Positions 1 to 8,107 of a stretch of DNA of 64,000 bases are shown piece after piece. The position numbers and the translations under genes were made by a program. The stretch spans positions 1-64,000 of the forward strand of contig JAIEMJ010000036.1 in NCBI GenBank assembly GCA_019752335.1, read 5' to 3'. Origin of the DNA: Bryobacteraceae bacterium (lineage in GTDB: Bacteria; Acidobacteriota; Terriglobia; Bryobacterales; Bryobacteraceae). A model generated the notes under the pieces. The model was not told the DNA's origin. It saw only the letters and a program-made list of their open reading frames with translations, and did no database searches. Numbering within the stretch: the stretch's first letter is position 1; each line of letters begins with the position of its first letter.

Positions 1-110
1 GACAGCGTCTTGGTGATCGCCGCCGTCAAGGTCGTCTTGCCGTGATCGATGTGCCCGATCGTGCCAATGTTCACGTGCGGCTTACTGCGGTCAAATTTCT
101 CTTTCGCCAT
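1..110 (-). CDS. tuf: Elongation factor Tu, N-terminal fragment (cut by window edge)
   Basis: The reverse strand from 110 encodes [20 protein letters not shown] and continues to the window edge, 36 residues in all. This is the universally conserved EF-Tu start, ending inside the first GTP-binding loop (the GHIDHGKTT segment, G1 motif). EF-Tu delivers aminoacyl-tRNA to the ribosome in the cytoplasm. The usual GHVDHGKTT is GHIDHGKTT here, a normal variant. It lies downstream of tRNA-Tyr and tRNA-Thr on the same strand, the arrangement known from tRNA-tufB operons, so co-transcription with the tRNAs is likely. The rest of the gene lies outside the window. Confidence 0.97.
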   Translation of the reverse strand, partial: MAKEKFDRSKPHVNIGTIGHIDHGKTTLTAAITKTL

Positions 111-201
111 GGTGTCCCGTTTCGATCTCTTCTCGAGAAGTTTTGTGCTTGGCCTAAACTGCCAGGCTGATTTTCCGCCCGTAACCGCGGAAGCGAACTG
201 G

Positions 202-274
<73 letters not shown>

Positions 275-289
275 CTATCGTACGAACAA

Positions 290-378
290 TGGTGGACGGG
301 GAAGGATTTGAACCTTCGTAGACCGCATGGGTCGGCAGATTTACAGTCTGCTGCGATTGACCGCTCCGCCACCCGTCC
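290..378 (-). tRNA. tRNA-Tyr (anticodon GUA), CCA encoded
   Basis: The reverse strand holds an 86-nt class II tRNA with a long variable arm. Acceptor GGACGGG pairs with CCCGTCC, the anticodon stem CAGA/TCTG holds the loop CTGTAAA (anticodon GTA), and the T-arm contains GTTCAAATCC. The discriminator A is followed by CCA at 292-290, so the tail appears to be encoded, unlike in the neighbouring tRNA-Thr. It is the first gene of the tRNA-Tyr, tRNA-Thr, tuf series. Confidence 0.96.
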
Positions 379-471
379 AACTTACCGCCGTCCCACGCAC
401 TACTGCCCGCACACTAGTTTGAGATTCACTCCAGAGGGAGAACCGCAGGCGGGAAACGACCGCAAGTCTTT

Positions 472-501
472 ATCCTACCAACAAGCCTGGGTCCGAGACA
501 A
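472..501 (-). promoter_or_regulatory. Possible promoter of the tRNA-Tyr/tRNA-Thr/tuf transcript
   Basis: On the reverse strand TTGTCT (501-496) and TAGGAT (477-472) are separated by 18 bp and lie about 90 nt before tRNA-Tyr. Both depart from consensus, so this is only the best candidate in the 156-bp gap between the isomerase gene and the tRNA. Confidence 0.3.
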
Positions 502-534
502 GTGGCCCCGCGAGAGCAGCGGAAAGCAAGGGAC

Positions 535-1578
535 TTAGGCCATCATTTTCCGGGCAAACGCCAAGCTGCGCTCCAAATCGAGCCGCTGTTGCAGCTTCAG
601 CGCGGCCTGATACTCGGGGGGTGCGGCGGGGCCGCCCGGAATGTCGGCGATGATCATGCCGCCTTCGTAGGGGCGCCCGTTCTTCACCAGGGTGGCAAAG
701 CGCGCGAAGTCAGCGGCGGGAAGGTTGCGGAAGTCCTTCCAAAGCGCCTCCTCGTGATAGGGCAATACCTGCGGTGGACGGCCGGTAATGATTTCGAGAT
801 GCAGCGGCGCGCGCGGCGCCACTTGCTGAATCTTGGTGAAGATCTCGCGCACCGGCATCGTGCCGTCGCCCAAAGCGAGCCATTGAAAAGCCGCGCCGCG
901 CGAATGGGCGTACAGCGCGGAATCGCGCAAGTGCGTCGAAGCGATGTAGGGCGCTAGCACCTCCACCGTGAGCAGCGGATCCTCCAGCACCCACAGCGGA
1001 TTCCCGATGTCGAGGCAAGCGCCGACGTGACCGGCGCCGGCGTCTTCAATCAAGCGGCGCGTCTCCCGGGCACTGAGGTCGCCGTGGTTCTCAATGGCGA
1101 CCTTGACGCCCAAATCCTGGGCCACCGCCCGCACCGCTCGCAGACCCTTCAACGGCGCCTCGACTAGCTGCTCCACCGGATACTTGCGCCGGTCATTGAT
1201 GTTGCCCAGGTAACAGCGCATGGCGCTCGCGCCGATCGCCTTCGCCACCCGCAGACCCTTCGTCAGATACGCCGCCGGATCCCCATCCTCGGCGCGCCAA
1301 CCGCCCGCCAGCGGACAGATGCAGCCGATGCCGGCGTCGAGCTCAACGCCCTTGGCTTGCGCGGCTTGCTTCACGCGCTCCAGATAAGCCGGCTCCAAAG
1401 ACTCAAAGTCGCCCAGGCTCGAAATCTGCAACGTCCGCGCGCCGATGCGGGCGGCGTAATCGACCAGTTCGAGCGCTTTCCAGCGATAGGCGCGCACCGA
1501 GTAACCGTCGAGGCCAATGCGCGGCCCAGTCTGGGCCAGAGCCAAGCTGGGCAGCGTGAGAAAGAGGCGGCGAGTCAT
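535..1578 (-). CDS. Exported sugar phosphate isomerase/epimerase-like TIM barrel protein
   Basis: This 347-residue protein begins MTRRLFLTLPSLALAQT, a short signal peptide with a twin-arginine-like start, so it is probably exported. The rest matches the xylose isomerase-like TIM barrel family (AP endonuclease 2 fold). Candidate metal ligands sit at the expected strand ends: Glu in AIENHGD, Asp in ACLDIGN, His in ASTHLRD and Glu in LHLEIITG. Members of the family isomerise or epimerise sugars, but the substrate cannot be read from sequence. Its ATG overlaps the stop of the upstream VanX-like gene as ATGA (1575-1578), which implies translational coupling. Proteins of this type are very numerous in Acidobacteriota and Planctomycetes, often exported and of unknown substrate. 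Confidence 0.85.
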   Translation of the reverse strand: MTRRLFLTLPSLALAQTGPRIGLDGYSVRAYRWKALELVDYAARIGARTLQISSLGDFESLEPAYLERVKQAAQAKGVELDAGIGCICPLAGGWRAEDGDPAAYLTKGLRVAKAIGASAMRCYLGNINDRRKYPVEQLVEAPLKGLRAVRAVAQDLGVKVAIENHGDLSARETRRLIEDAGAGHVGACLDIGNPLWVLEDPLLTVEVLAPYIASTHLRDSALYAHSRGAAFQWLALGDGTMPVREIFTKIQQVAPRAPLHLEIITGRPPQVLPYHEEALWKDFRNLPAADFARFATLVKNGRPYEGGMIIADIPGGPAAPPEYQAALKLQQRLDLERSLAFARKMMA

Positions 1579-2468
1579 TTCCCTATTTGATCAAAGCTTA
1601 GGTTCTCCAGGCCAAAGCGTTGCCAGCCACGGAAGTCAAAGTGCCACCATTCGTTCGGCTCCACGGTGAAGCCCTCGTCTTCCATCGCCGCGCGGAGCAG
1701 GTCACGATGCCAGCGCTGGCGACTCGTGCCACCAGGATAACTGGGATAAGAACGCTTGGACATCTCGTCATAAACGCCCGGCATTTCGACGGCGCGACCG
1801 GTGGCCCGGTCGAAGAGGGTGAGGTCAACGGCGGAGCCGCGGTTGTGGCGCGAGCCCTTCTGGGGGTCGGCGACGAATTCGCGTTCCTGGCCGGAGGTGG
1901 CCTCCCAGAAAAGCTTCGTCACCCACCAGGGACGGTAGGCGTCGTGAATGAGAAGCCCGAAGCCGCGTTTCGCGAGGTTCATATGGACGCGCGCCAGTGC
2001 TTCGGCAGCGGAGCGTTCCAGAAAGGCGCGGCCCTGCTGGTAAATTGGCGTGCCCAGAAAATTGTCACGCGTGGCGTAGCGCACGTCGAGCCGGATGGAG
2101 GGGTCCAGCCGGGTGAGCTCTACCAGGATGGGGCGGCCGCGCCCGGTTTCGGGCGGTGGCTGGAGGTCGCGCACTTCGGCGAGTAGGGCGGCGACGGGGC
2201 GTCGCGGCACGATGCGGAAGACGGTGGCGGTCTTTTCGCGGGTCCAGCCGGGGAGGTCAGCGTAGGGGCGTTCGCGGTCGCCTTCGCGGATGAGGAGTTG
2301 GCCGTCGCGTTCGAGGACGGTGAGCGATTCCGCGCCACGTTTGTATTCGCCAATCAGCCGCTTCTGGCGAGGAGGTAACTCCGGCGGTTTCGCGGCAGTA
2401 GTGACTTCACCTGCGGACGCGCCCTCGGCACTGAGATAAATCAAGGTAAGCATGAGCCAATTCCTCAT
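1575..2468 (-). CDS. D-alanyl-D-alanine dipeptidase, VanX/M15D family, exported
   Basis: The protein has 297 residues from the ATG at 2468 (MRNWLMLTLIYLSAEGASA, a signal peptide). A longer reading to 2603 would run into the divergent gene and lacks a signal peptide, so I reject it. The C-terminal half is a peptidase M15D domain: the zinc motif SRHNRGSAVD puts ligands at about His208 and Asp215, and EWWH supplies the catalytic Glu273 and ligand His276. The known reaction of the family is hydrolysis of D-Ala-D-Ala. Residues about 35-105 form an extra module (IGEY ... TVLERDGQLLIREG) reminiscent of DUF3471-like small beta domains. No vanA, vanH or vanRS gene is nearby, so a role in cell-wall dipeptide turnover is more likely than glycopeptide resistance. 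Confidence 0.88.
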   Translation of the reverse strand: MRNWLMLTLIYLSAEGASAGEVTTAAKPPELPPRQKRLIGEYKRGAESLTVLERDGQLLIREGDRERPYADLPGWTREKTATVFRIVPRRPVAALLAEVRDLQPPPETGRGRPILVELTRLDPSIRLDVRYATRDNFLGTPIYQQGRAFLERSAAEALARVHMNLAKRGFGLLIHDAYRPWWVTKLFWEATSGQEREFVADPQKGSRHNRGSAVDLTLFDRATGRAVEMPGVYDEMSKRSYPSYPGGTSRQRWHRDLLRAAMEDEGFTVEPNEWWHFDFRGWQRFGLENLSFDQIGK

Positions 2469-2526
2469 TTCTCTATTTTGCCCTTGAATGGGGGCGAAAA
2501 ACTTCCGATGGAGAAGAAGGTAACTT

Positions 2527-4815
2527 ATGCCGCGCTTGATTCTCTTCTTTCTCTGGTTACTTCCGGCCTTGTCGCAAACCGCGCCGGTGCTGGGAGTAAA
2601 CAATGCCGCACTTACTTTTAATTACACGATCGGGACGGCGAAGTTACCGGCCGCGCAAACAATTGCCGTACGCAGCACTCCGGCGGGAGTGGCCTTCGGC
2701 GTCACGACCACGGGACCCGCGCCGCATCAAGGCGCGTGGCTATTGATCTCGGTTTCATCGGGCCGCGCGCCGCAAACGATCAACGCGCAAGTGAATCCTA
2801 CGGGCTTGCCGGCGGGCACTTACACGGCTACCGTCACGATGACCGGGACCACCGGAAGTCCGCCGCCGACGGTAAACGTAAACGTAACGCTCATTGTCGC
2901 CCCACCGCCGCCGACGTTGGCTGTATCGCCGGCCTCGCTCTCGTTTACCTATATCACCGGCGAGCCAATTGCGGGCAATGTTGCGCTCACCAGCAATTTC
3001 GTCCTATCGAGTACCGGCGCGGCAACGGGTGCGACAGTATCTGTCACCGGCGGCACCTGGCTGAAGGTGAATCCCACCGGGAATATCACCCTGGCCGGCT
3101 TACTCAACATGATCAGCGCCACGGTGGATCCAACGGGCCTTGTCCCCAAGGTGTATACGGCTTCGATCAAGATTGAGAGCAAGGCGGCGGCGAATCCACT
3201 GCTGACTCTGGCCGTTACACTGACGGTGCAAGCGGCGCGCCCACAGGTGCGCACGACTTGGCCGGGAGGCGTCGGACAACTGTCGCCGCAAAGTATTGTT
3301 ACGCTCTCCGGGAGTAACTTCTTTTCTACTTCCACAGCGGCGGTAGCGGGATTTACTTCGGGGGCTACGGTAAGTGTCACGGATGGCACGAACACGGGTA
3401 CCGAGACGTTTTACATTCCCGTCTACGCACCCACCACGACTTACCTGCGCGTCGCTTCGGGTTCTCCCTTGCCGGGAGGTGTAATTGGCATTGCTTATGC
3501 GCCAGTAACTCTGTCGGCGGCGGGAGGTACGGGGCCGTACAACTGGAATGCGCTCGGCACGCTACCGGCAGGCTTGTCGCTCGCGAGCGGCGTGATCTCG
3601 GGGACGCCCACCAGCGCGGGGACTTACTTCTTTACCGTGGAAGTGATTGACTCGGCGCTTCCCTTTCCGGCCCGCGCGCAGATGCCGGTGAAGCTCACGG
3701 TGCTGCCCAACACGGCTACCGTCGCGCCGCGCATCCTGGGGCCGTCGGGGTTACTGCCGGCGGGTATTCTCGGCACGGCGTATCCGTCGACGCTGAGTAT
3801 CCAGGTCTCCGGCGGCGGCGGTTCGCAGACCTTTTCGGTAACCGGATTGCCGCCGGGCCTGGCCTTGAATTCGACGACCGGCGTGTTCTCGGGCACGCCG
3901 ACTTCCGTAGGCACCACGGGCAATCTGGCCGCGACGCTGGTGAGTGAGTCGGCCTTGTTGGCGACGGTGCCGGCGACGTTTCTGGCGAGCCCCGGCATTT
4001 TGCGCATCACCGTAACGACGCCCACGCCAGGCGGCGGCGTTTCGAACGAAGGACAGTTGCTGATCTTCGGGTCGCAGCCGCAGATCACCGCCGTCGTGAA
4101 TTCGGGCAGCTTTCAGCAAGGCACGATTTCGCCGGGCGAGATCATTACCATCTTCGGGCTCGGTCTGGGCCCGGCCGCGCTCTCGCTCTTCGACCCAACG
4201 GTGCCCGCCCCGCAGATCCCCGCCGCTTGGCCCGCGACCACGCCGAATACGACCGTGACGGTGAACGGCACGCCCGCGCCGATCCTGTATACGAGCGCGA
4301 ATCAAGTGAGCGCCATCGTGCCCTACGGCATCTCCGGCGCCACCGCCGACGTCGCTCTCAGCTATGCCGGCGTCGCCAGCCAGCCGGTGACGCTTACCCT
4401 CGCCGCCACCAATCCGGGCGTCTTCACCGTGGATGCGTCGGGCCGCGGGCAGGCCGCGGTGCTGAACTTCAACGCCACCACCAACGACTACACGATGAAC
4501 TCCGGCGCCAACGCCGCCGTGCGCGGCCAGACGGTGGTGCTCTACGTGACGGGCATCGGCGCCACGACGTCGGCATCGGCCAACACGCTCATTCCGGCGT
4601 CGCCGCCGGTAACGCCCACGGCCTCGCCGACAGTCACGATCGGCGGGCAGGCGGCGAGCGTATTGGGCGCGGTGTCGCCGGTGGGATCGGTGCCGGGCCT
4701 GCTGCAACTCAACGTCACCGTGCCGGCGAATGCGCCCACGGGCGCGGCGGTGCCGATCATCGTCTCGATTGGCGGCATTGACTCCCAGACTAATGTGACG
4801 ATGGCGATCCGCTAA
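2527..4815 (+). CDS. Secreted Ig-like repeat protein with Solibacter-type C-terminal domain
   Basis: This 762-residue protein starts with a signal peptide (MPRLILFFLWLLPALSQT). Residues about 25-250 hold two BACON-like or Ig-like beta modules (ending VNVTLIV and LAVTLTVQ). Residues about 310-470 hold putative-Ig (He_PIG) repeats recognisable by GTGPYNWNALGTLPAGLS and FSVTGLPPGLALN, each followed by SGTPTS. The last 240 residues, from VVNSGSFQQGTISPGEI through ITIFGLGLGP to LLQLNVTVP and the C-terminus, match the TIGR03437 domain described as Solibacter-specific and present in very many copies in that lineage. The protein should be surface-exposed or extracellular; function is unknown. It is divergent from the dipeptidase gene (58 bp) and its TAA shares bases with the stop of the convergent zinc-ribbon gene (CTAA, 4812-4815). 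Confidence 0.85.
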   Translation: MPRLILFFLWLLPALSQTAPVLGVNNAALTFNYTIGTAKLPAAQTIAVRSTPAGVAFGVTTTGPAPHQGAWLLISVSSGRAPQTINAQVNPTGLPAGTYTATVTMTGTTGSPPPTVNVNVTLIVAPPPPTLAVSPASLSFTYITGEPIAGNVALTSNFVLSSTGAATGATVSVTGGTWLKVNPTGNITLAGLLNMISATVDPTGLVPKVYTASIKIESKAAANPLLTLAVTLTVQAARPQVRTTWPGGVGQLSPQSIVTLSGSNFFSTSTAAVAGFTSGATVSVTDGTNTGTETFYIPVYAPTTTYLRVASGSPLPGGVIGIAYAPVTLSAAGGTGPYNWNALGTLPAGLSLASGVISGTPTSAGTYFFTVEVIDSALPFPARAQMPVKLTVLPNTATVAPRILGPSGLLPAGILGTAYPSTLSIQVSGGGGSQTFSVTGLPPGLALNSTTGVFSGTPTSVGTTGNLAATLVSESALLATVPATFLASPGILRITVTTPTPGGGVSNEGQLLIFGSQPQITAVVNSGSFQQGTISPGEIITIFGLGLGPAALSLFDPTVPAPQIPAAWPATTPNTTVTVNGTPAPILYTSANQVSAIVPYGISGATADVALSYAGVASQPVTLTLAATNPGVFTVDASGRGQAAVLNFNATTNDYTMNSGANAAVRGQTVVLYVTGIGATTSASANTLIPASPPVTPTASPTVTIGGQAASVLGAVSPVGSVPGLLQLNVTVPANAPTGAAVPIIVSIGGIDSQTNVTMAIR

Positions 4816-5540
4816 GACATCGCCACCTGCGTGGGCGGATTGTAGTAGAGAATCCGTCCGCAGGATTCGCAGAAGAAAACATCCTCGCGGACCTTCAGGT
4901 CCTGGTAATGCTGCGGCCGCAACGCGATGCGGCAAGCCGTACAGCGGCCATCTACCACTTCGGCCAGCACGTGCGGCGAGTTGTGTTTCTTGCGGATGCG
5001 CTCGCAGGTCTGCTTCAGCCCCGCTGGCATCTCGGTGAGCAACTGCCGCATCTCGCCGGCCCGGTCACTGATCTCTTTCTCGTCCGCGGCGGTCTGCGTC
5101 TTGGCCTGCTGCTTTTGCGCTTCCACCTGCTTGCGCTCCGCGGCCAGTGCGACTTCGGCTTGCTTCACATTCTTGTCAAGCGGCTCGCTCTCTTCCATCA
5201 ATTCGAGAATGCGCGTTTCGGCCGAGCCGATCTCGTTCTGCGCGTAGTCGATCTCGTGCTGGAAGGCCCGGTATTGCTCGTTGTTCTTCGCCTGCAGCAT
5301 CTGATCCTTGAGTTTGGAGATCTTCTGCTGCGCGGTTTGGATGTCGAGCTCTTTTTGCTTGCGTTCGCGCTGATTGGCCGCGAGCATGGCTTTTTCCGCA
5401 TCCAGCTTCTTGGCATGCGCGTCGAGTTGCTTCTCAATCTCGGCGATCTGCTTGGGCAATTGGGCGACTTCGCGCTTCAATTCCAGGATCCGCATGTCCA
5501 GGTTCTGGAGTTTAGAGACCTGCTGAAGGGCTAGATTCAT
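4812..5540 (-). CDS. Coiled-coil protein with C-terminal C4 zinc ribbon (CT398/DUF164 type)
   Basis: The 242-residue protein is almost entirely heptad-rich coiled coil up to about residue 185 (long runs of K, E, Q, A and L), followed by a C4 zinc ribbon. The ribbon cysteines are in RCTACRIAL and FFCESCGRIL, two CxxC pairs about 22 residues apart. This architecture is the widely conserved zf-RING_7/CT398-like family, whose structure is a helical hairpin plus zinc ribbon and whose role is thought to involve interaction with nucleic acids or flagellar/secretion proteins; the true role is unsettled. It is cytoplasmic with no signal peptide. Its stop overlaps that of the convergent Ig-like gene. 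Confidence 0.85.
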   Translation of the reverse strand: MNLALQQVSKLQNLDMRILELKREVAQLPKQIAEIEKQLDAHAKKLDAEKAMLAANQRERKQKELDIQTAQQKISKLKDQMLQAKNNEQYRAFQHEIDYAQNEIGSAETRILELMEESEPLDKNVKQAEVALAAERKQVEAQKQQAKTQTAADEKEISDRAGEMRQLLTEMPAGLKQTCERIRKKHNSPHVLAEVVDGRCTACRIALRPQHYQDLKVREDVFFCESCGRILYYNPPTQVAMS

Positions 5541-5567
5541 AGTTCGGTGCCTGAGTTTAGCATGTCT

Positions 5568-6326
5568 TTAGCGCTTCAGCTTTTCCGCGAGTTGGCGCTT
5601 CATCTGCTCGGCCTCGGGCGTGAACCAGGCTTCCGGGTCAATCCAATTGCTGGCGGCGTCCAGGCGGCGCAGGCCAGCCGTTAATAGGACCTTCTCCTTG
5701 ATCGCCGCGTACGTGGCCGGGGGCTTGGTGGCCAAGTACTTCGCCAAGGCAATCGACTGCGTGCGTACCTCACCTTCGCGATAGAGAGCATGAAAGAGCC
5801 CGGCCTGCAAGCCTTCGGCGGGACGGATCGGGTCACCGGTGAGGAAGCTGCGGCGCGCCAGGGGAACGCCGGCCGCCGTGGAAAGCAGCAGAAAGACGCT
5901 GGCCGGCAGGCGGACGCCGATGTTCACTTCGGTGAGCGCGAAGCCGTAGGCGGCGTCATCGGCCATCACCCGGAAGTCCGCGCAGAGCGCGGCCAGCGCG
6001 CCGCCGGCGTAGGTGTGGCCGCTGAGGGCCGCCACCGTGGGCTTGGGCATCCACTGCAATTGGTCCATCATGCGGGCGAATTGATTCAGAAAAAGGCCGA
6101 TGCGCTCGCGGTCATACGTGAAGACCTCGGTGACGTCGAAGCCGGGCGAGAAGAAGCGCGAACGGTCACTGGCGAGGACGAAGGCGCGCACGGCAGGGTC
6201 CGCTGCGGCTTGCTCCACGGCGGTGAGCATTTCCCCCACCATGGCATGATTCAGCGGATTCGACTTGCCGCGCTGCATCGTCGCCACCGCGACGCCGTCC
6301 TCGATTTCGTAGTGGATGTATTCCAT
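5568..6326 (-). CDS. Enoyl-CoA hydratase/isomerase family protein
   Basis: The protein has 252 residues from the ATG at 6326 (MEYIHYEIEDGVAVATMQRG). The longer reading to 6494 overlaps the divergent kinase gene and adds nothing crotonase-like, so I reject it. The crotonase fold is clear: the oxyanion-hole segments are ASDRSRFFSPGFD (about residues 55-67) and ALSGHTYAGGALAAL (about residues 95-110). The usual catalytic Glu of hydratases is not obvious after the second oxyanion loop (region FALTEVNIG), so an isomerase or another crotonase reaction is possible. The gene lies divergently, 31 bp from a 4-hydroxyacyl-CoA-type operon, which suggests a shared fatty-acid-like catabolic role. Confidence 0.88.
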   Translation of the reverse strand: MEYIHYEIEDGVAVATMQRGKSNPLNHAMVGEMLTAVEQAAADPAVRAFVLASDRSRFFSPGFDVTEVFTYDRERIGLFLNQFARMMDQLQWMPKPTVAALSGHTYAGGALAALCADFRVMADDAAYGFALTEVNIGVRLPASVFLLLSTAAGVPLARRSFLTGDPIRPAEGLQAGLFHALYREGEVRTQSIALAKYLATKPPATYAAIKEKVLLTAGLRRLDAASNWIDPEAWFTPEAEQMKRQLAEKLKR

Positions 6327-6357
6327 GTGTCTGGCCTTATGATACTCTCGTCGATTC

Positions 6358-7374
6358 GTGCCAGAAACCATCCGAGTGCGGGCGGGCGAGGAGTTGCCCG
6401 AGGCGGCGTTGTCCGCGTATCTGTCCCAAGAACTCCCTGGGTTCGCCGGACCCCTGACGGTGGAGCAGTTCGCGGGCGGGCATTCGAACCTCACCTATTT
6501 GATCAAGACGCCCGCCGCCGAGTACGTCCTGCGTCGCGCCCCGCTGGGTCCGGTGCCGCCGAAGGCGCACGACATGGCGCGCGAATTCCGTTTGCTGGGC
6601 GCGCTGTCGCCGGTGTTCCCGAAGGCTCCGCGGGTGCTGCATTGCTGCACCGATGACGCCGTACTCGGCGCGACCTTTTACCTGATGGAGCGGCGCCGCG
6701 GACGCAATTTTCGCGAGGCTAGCCAGATTCTGGAGGACGGCCAGTCGATGAGCGAGGCCGTCGTCGACACGCTCGTCGAGTTGCACGCCATCGATCTGGC
6801 CAGCAACGGGCTCCTCGATCTCGGCAAGCCCGCCGGCTTTCTGGAACGCCAGGTGAAGGGTTGGACGCAGCGTTGGCAGGCCGCCCGCACCGAAGACTTA
6901 CCTGAACTCGAAGCCGTCGTTGAGTATCTGAACCGCAGCATCCCGCCCGAGGGCGCGCCGTGCGTGGTCCACAACGACTACAAGCTCGACAACCTGCTCT
7001 TCGCGCTGGACGCGCCGCGCGTGGAAGCGGTGCTCGATTGGGAGATGACCACCATCGGCGATCCGCTCGTCGACGTGGGCATGTCGCTGGCTTACTGGCA
7101 GGTGGGGGGCGCGCACGGCACCAGCGGCGAAGGGCCCCCGGGTTGGCTGGATCGCGCGGGCTTCGCCGCCCGCTACGGCGAACGCACCGGACGCGACCTG
7201 CGCCACTTGCCTTGGCATGAGACGCTAGGACTGATGAAGATCGCGGTGATCCTGCAGCAGATTTACTTCCGATACGTGCGCGGGCAGACGCGCGACGAGC
7301 GTTTCGCGCGCTTTGGCGAGAGCGTCCGCCGCCTGGGCAATATGGCCCACCGGCAGATGGAGACCAGCGGGTGA
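6358..7374 (+). CDS. APH-family phosphotransferase, ACAD10/11 kinase / LvaA-like
   Basis: This 338-residue cytoplasmic kinase starts at a GTG. Its features follow the aminoglycoside phosphotransferase fold: nucleotide loop GGHSNLTYLI (about residues 40-49), VLRR, then the catalytic loop VHNDYKLDNLLF (about residues 202-213, with HxDxxxxN) and the metal motif VLDWEMTTIGDP (about 222-233). The wording GHSNLTYL, VLRRAPLG and DWEMTTIGDPLVD is characteristic of the kinase domain of animal ACAD10/11 and of LvaA, which phosphorylates 4-hydroxyacyl-CoA. It is followed with a 4-nt overlap by a histidine phosphatase and then an ACAD-like dehydrogenase, the expected partner. The substrate is inferred from context, not shown. 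Confidence 0.87.
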   Translation: MPETIRVRAGEELPEAALSAYLSQELPGFAGPLTVEQFAGGHSNLTYLIKTPAAEYVLRRAPLGPVPPKAHDMAREFRLLGALSPVFPKAPRVLHCCTDDAVLGATFYLMERRRGRNFREASQILEDGQSMSEAVVDTLVELHAIDLASNGLLDLGKPAGFLERQVKGWTQRWQAARTEDLPELEAVVEYLNRSIPPEGAPCVVHNDYKLDNLLFALDAPRVEAVLDWEMTTIGDPLVDVGMSLAYWQVGGAHGTSGEGPPGWLDRAGFAARYGERTGRDLRHLPWHETLGLMKIAVILQQIYFRYVRGQTRDERFARFGESVRRLGNMAHRQMETSG

Positions 7375-8090
7375 GTTGGCTCTATCTCGTCCGTCACGGG
7401 CAGGCCGGTACGCGCCTCGATTATGACCGTTTGAGCGAACTGGGCGTTGACCAGGCGCGGCGGCTCGGCAAACACCTCCACGCGCAGAAGATCGAATTCA
7501 CACGCCTGATCGCGGGCGCGCTGGAGCGCCAGGTAGAAACGGCGCGGATCGTTGAAACGATTTTCCGCGCGGGCCAAATGGCCGTGCCGCCCCTCGAGAT
7601 TGATCCGGCTTGGAACGAGTTCGACCTGGGCGCGGTGTATCGCGAACTGGCGCCGCAATTGGCCGAGGACGACGCCGAGTTCCGCGAACAACAGGCCGAG
7701 ATGGAGTTGGTGATCGAGGATCCCGCGCATCCGGTGCATCGCAAGTGGACGCGCGGCGACATGGCCGTGATCCGTGCCTGGATGGACGGGCGCTACGCGG
7801 TGAAAACCACCGAGAGTTGGGTGGAGTTTCAGGGCCGCATCGGCGGCGCGTTTGAGCGGCTGATCAACCAGTCCGGCCGCGGCCAGGTCCTCCTGTTCAC
7901 GTCGGCGACCCCGGTGGGCATCGCCATGTCGCGGGTGCTGGGCCTGGAGCCGCGCGACGCGATGCGGCTGGCGGGCAGTTTGCTCAATTCCTCGATCTCC
8001 ACGGTGCGCCATCGCCCGGATGATCTGACGATGTTCAACTTCAATACGGTGGGCCATTTGCCCGATCCGCGGCAGCATACGTTTCGCTAA
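7371..8090 (+). CDS. Histidine phosphatase family protein
   Basis: The 239-residue protein begins [18 protein letters not shown] is the phosphohistidine motif of the phosphoglycerate mutase/acid phosphatase superfamily. [16 protein letters not shown] continues the family pattern (usual SxxxRAxQTA). The acidic catalytic region is [12 protein letters not shown]. Oddly, where a second catalytic histidine is expected (usual SHG) the protein reads [10 protein letters not shown], with no His. The GTG start overlaps the kinase stop as GTGA (7371-7374), so the two are translationally coupled. By position it may remove the phosphate installed by the kinase or a by-product of it; that is inference. It could also act on an unrelated phosphoester. 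Confidence 0.85.
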   Translation: MSWLYLVRHGQAGTRLDYDRLSELGVDQARRLGKHLHAQKIEFTRLIAGALERQVETARIVETIFRAGQMAVPPLEIDPAWNEFDLGAVYRELAPQLAEDDAEFREQQAEMELVIEDPAHPVHRKWTRGDMAVIRAWMDGRYAVKTTESWVEFQGRIGGAFERLINQSGRGQVLLFTSATPVGIAMSRVLGLEPRDAMRLAGSLLNSSISTVRHRPDDLTMFNFNTVGHLPDPRQHTFR

Positions 8091-8107
8091 GTCATAGGAG
8101 CCCTTCA

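Noticed and set aside
2469-2603. N-terminal extension of the VanX-like gene
   Set aside because: It overlaps the divergent Ig-like gene and would bury the signal peptide.
3751-4935. 394-codon reverse frame opposite the Ig-like gene
   Set aside because: Very rich in Arg, Gly and His with no domain; a GC-driven shadow of the real gene.
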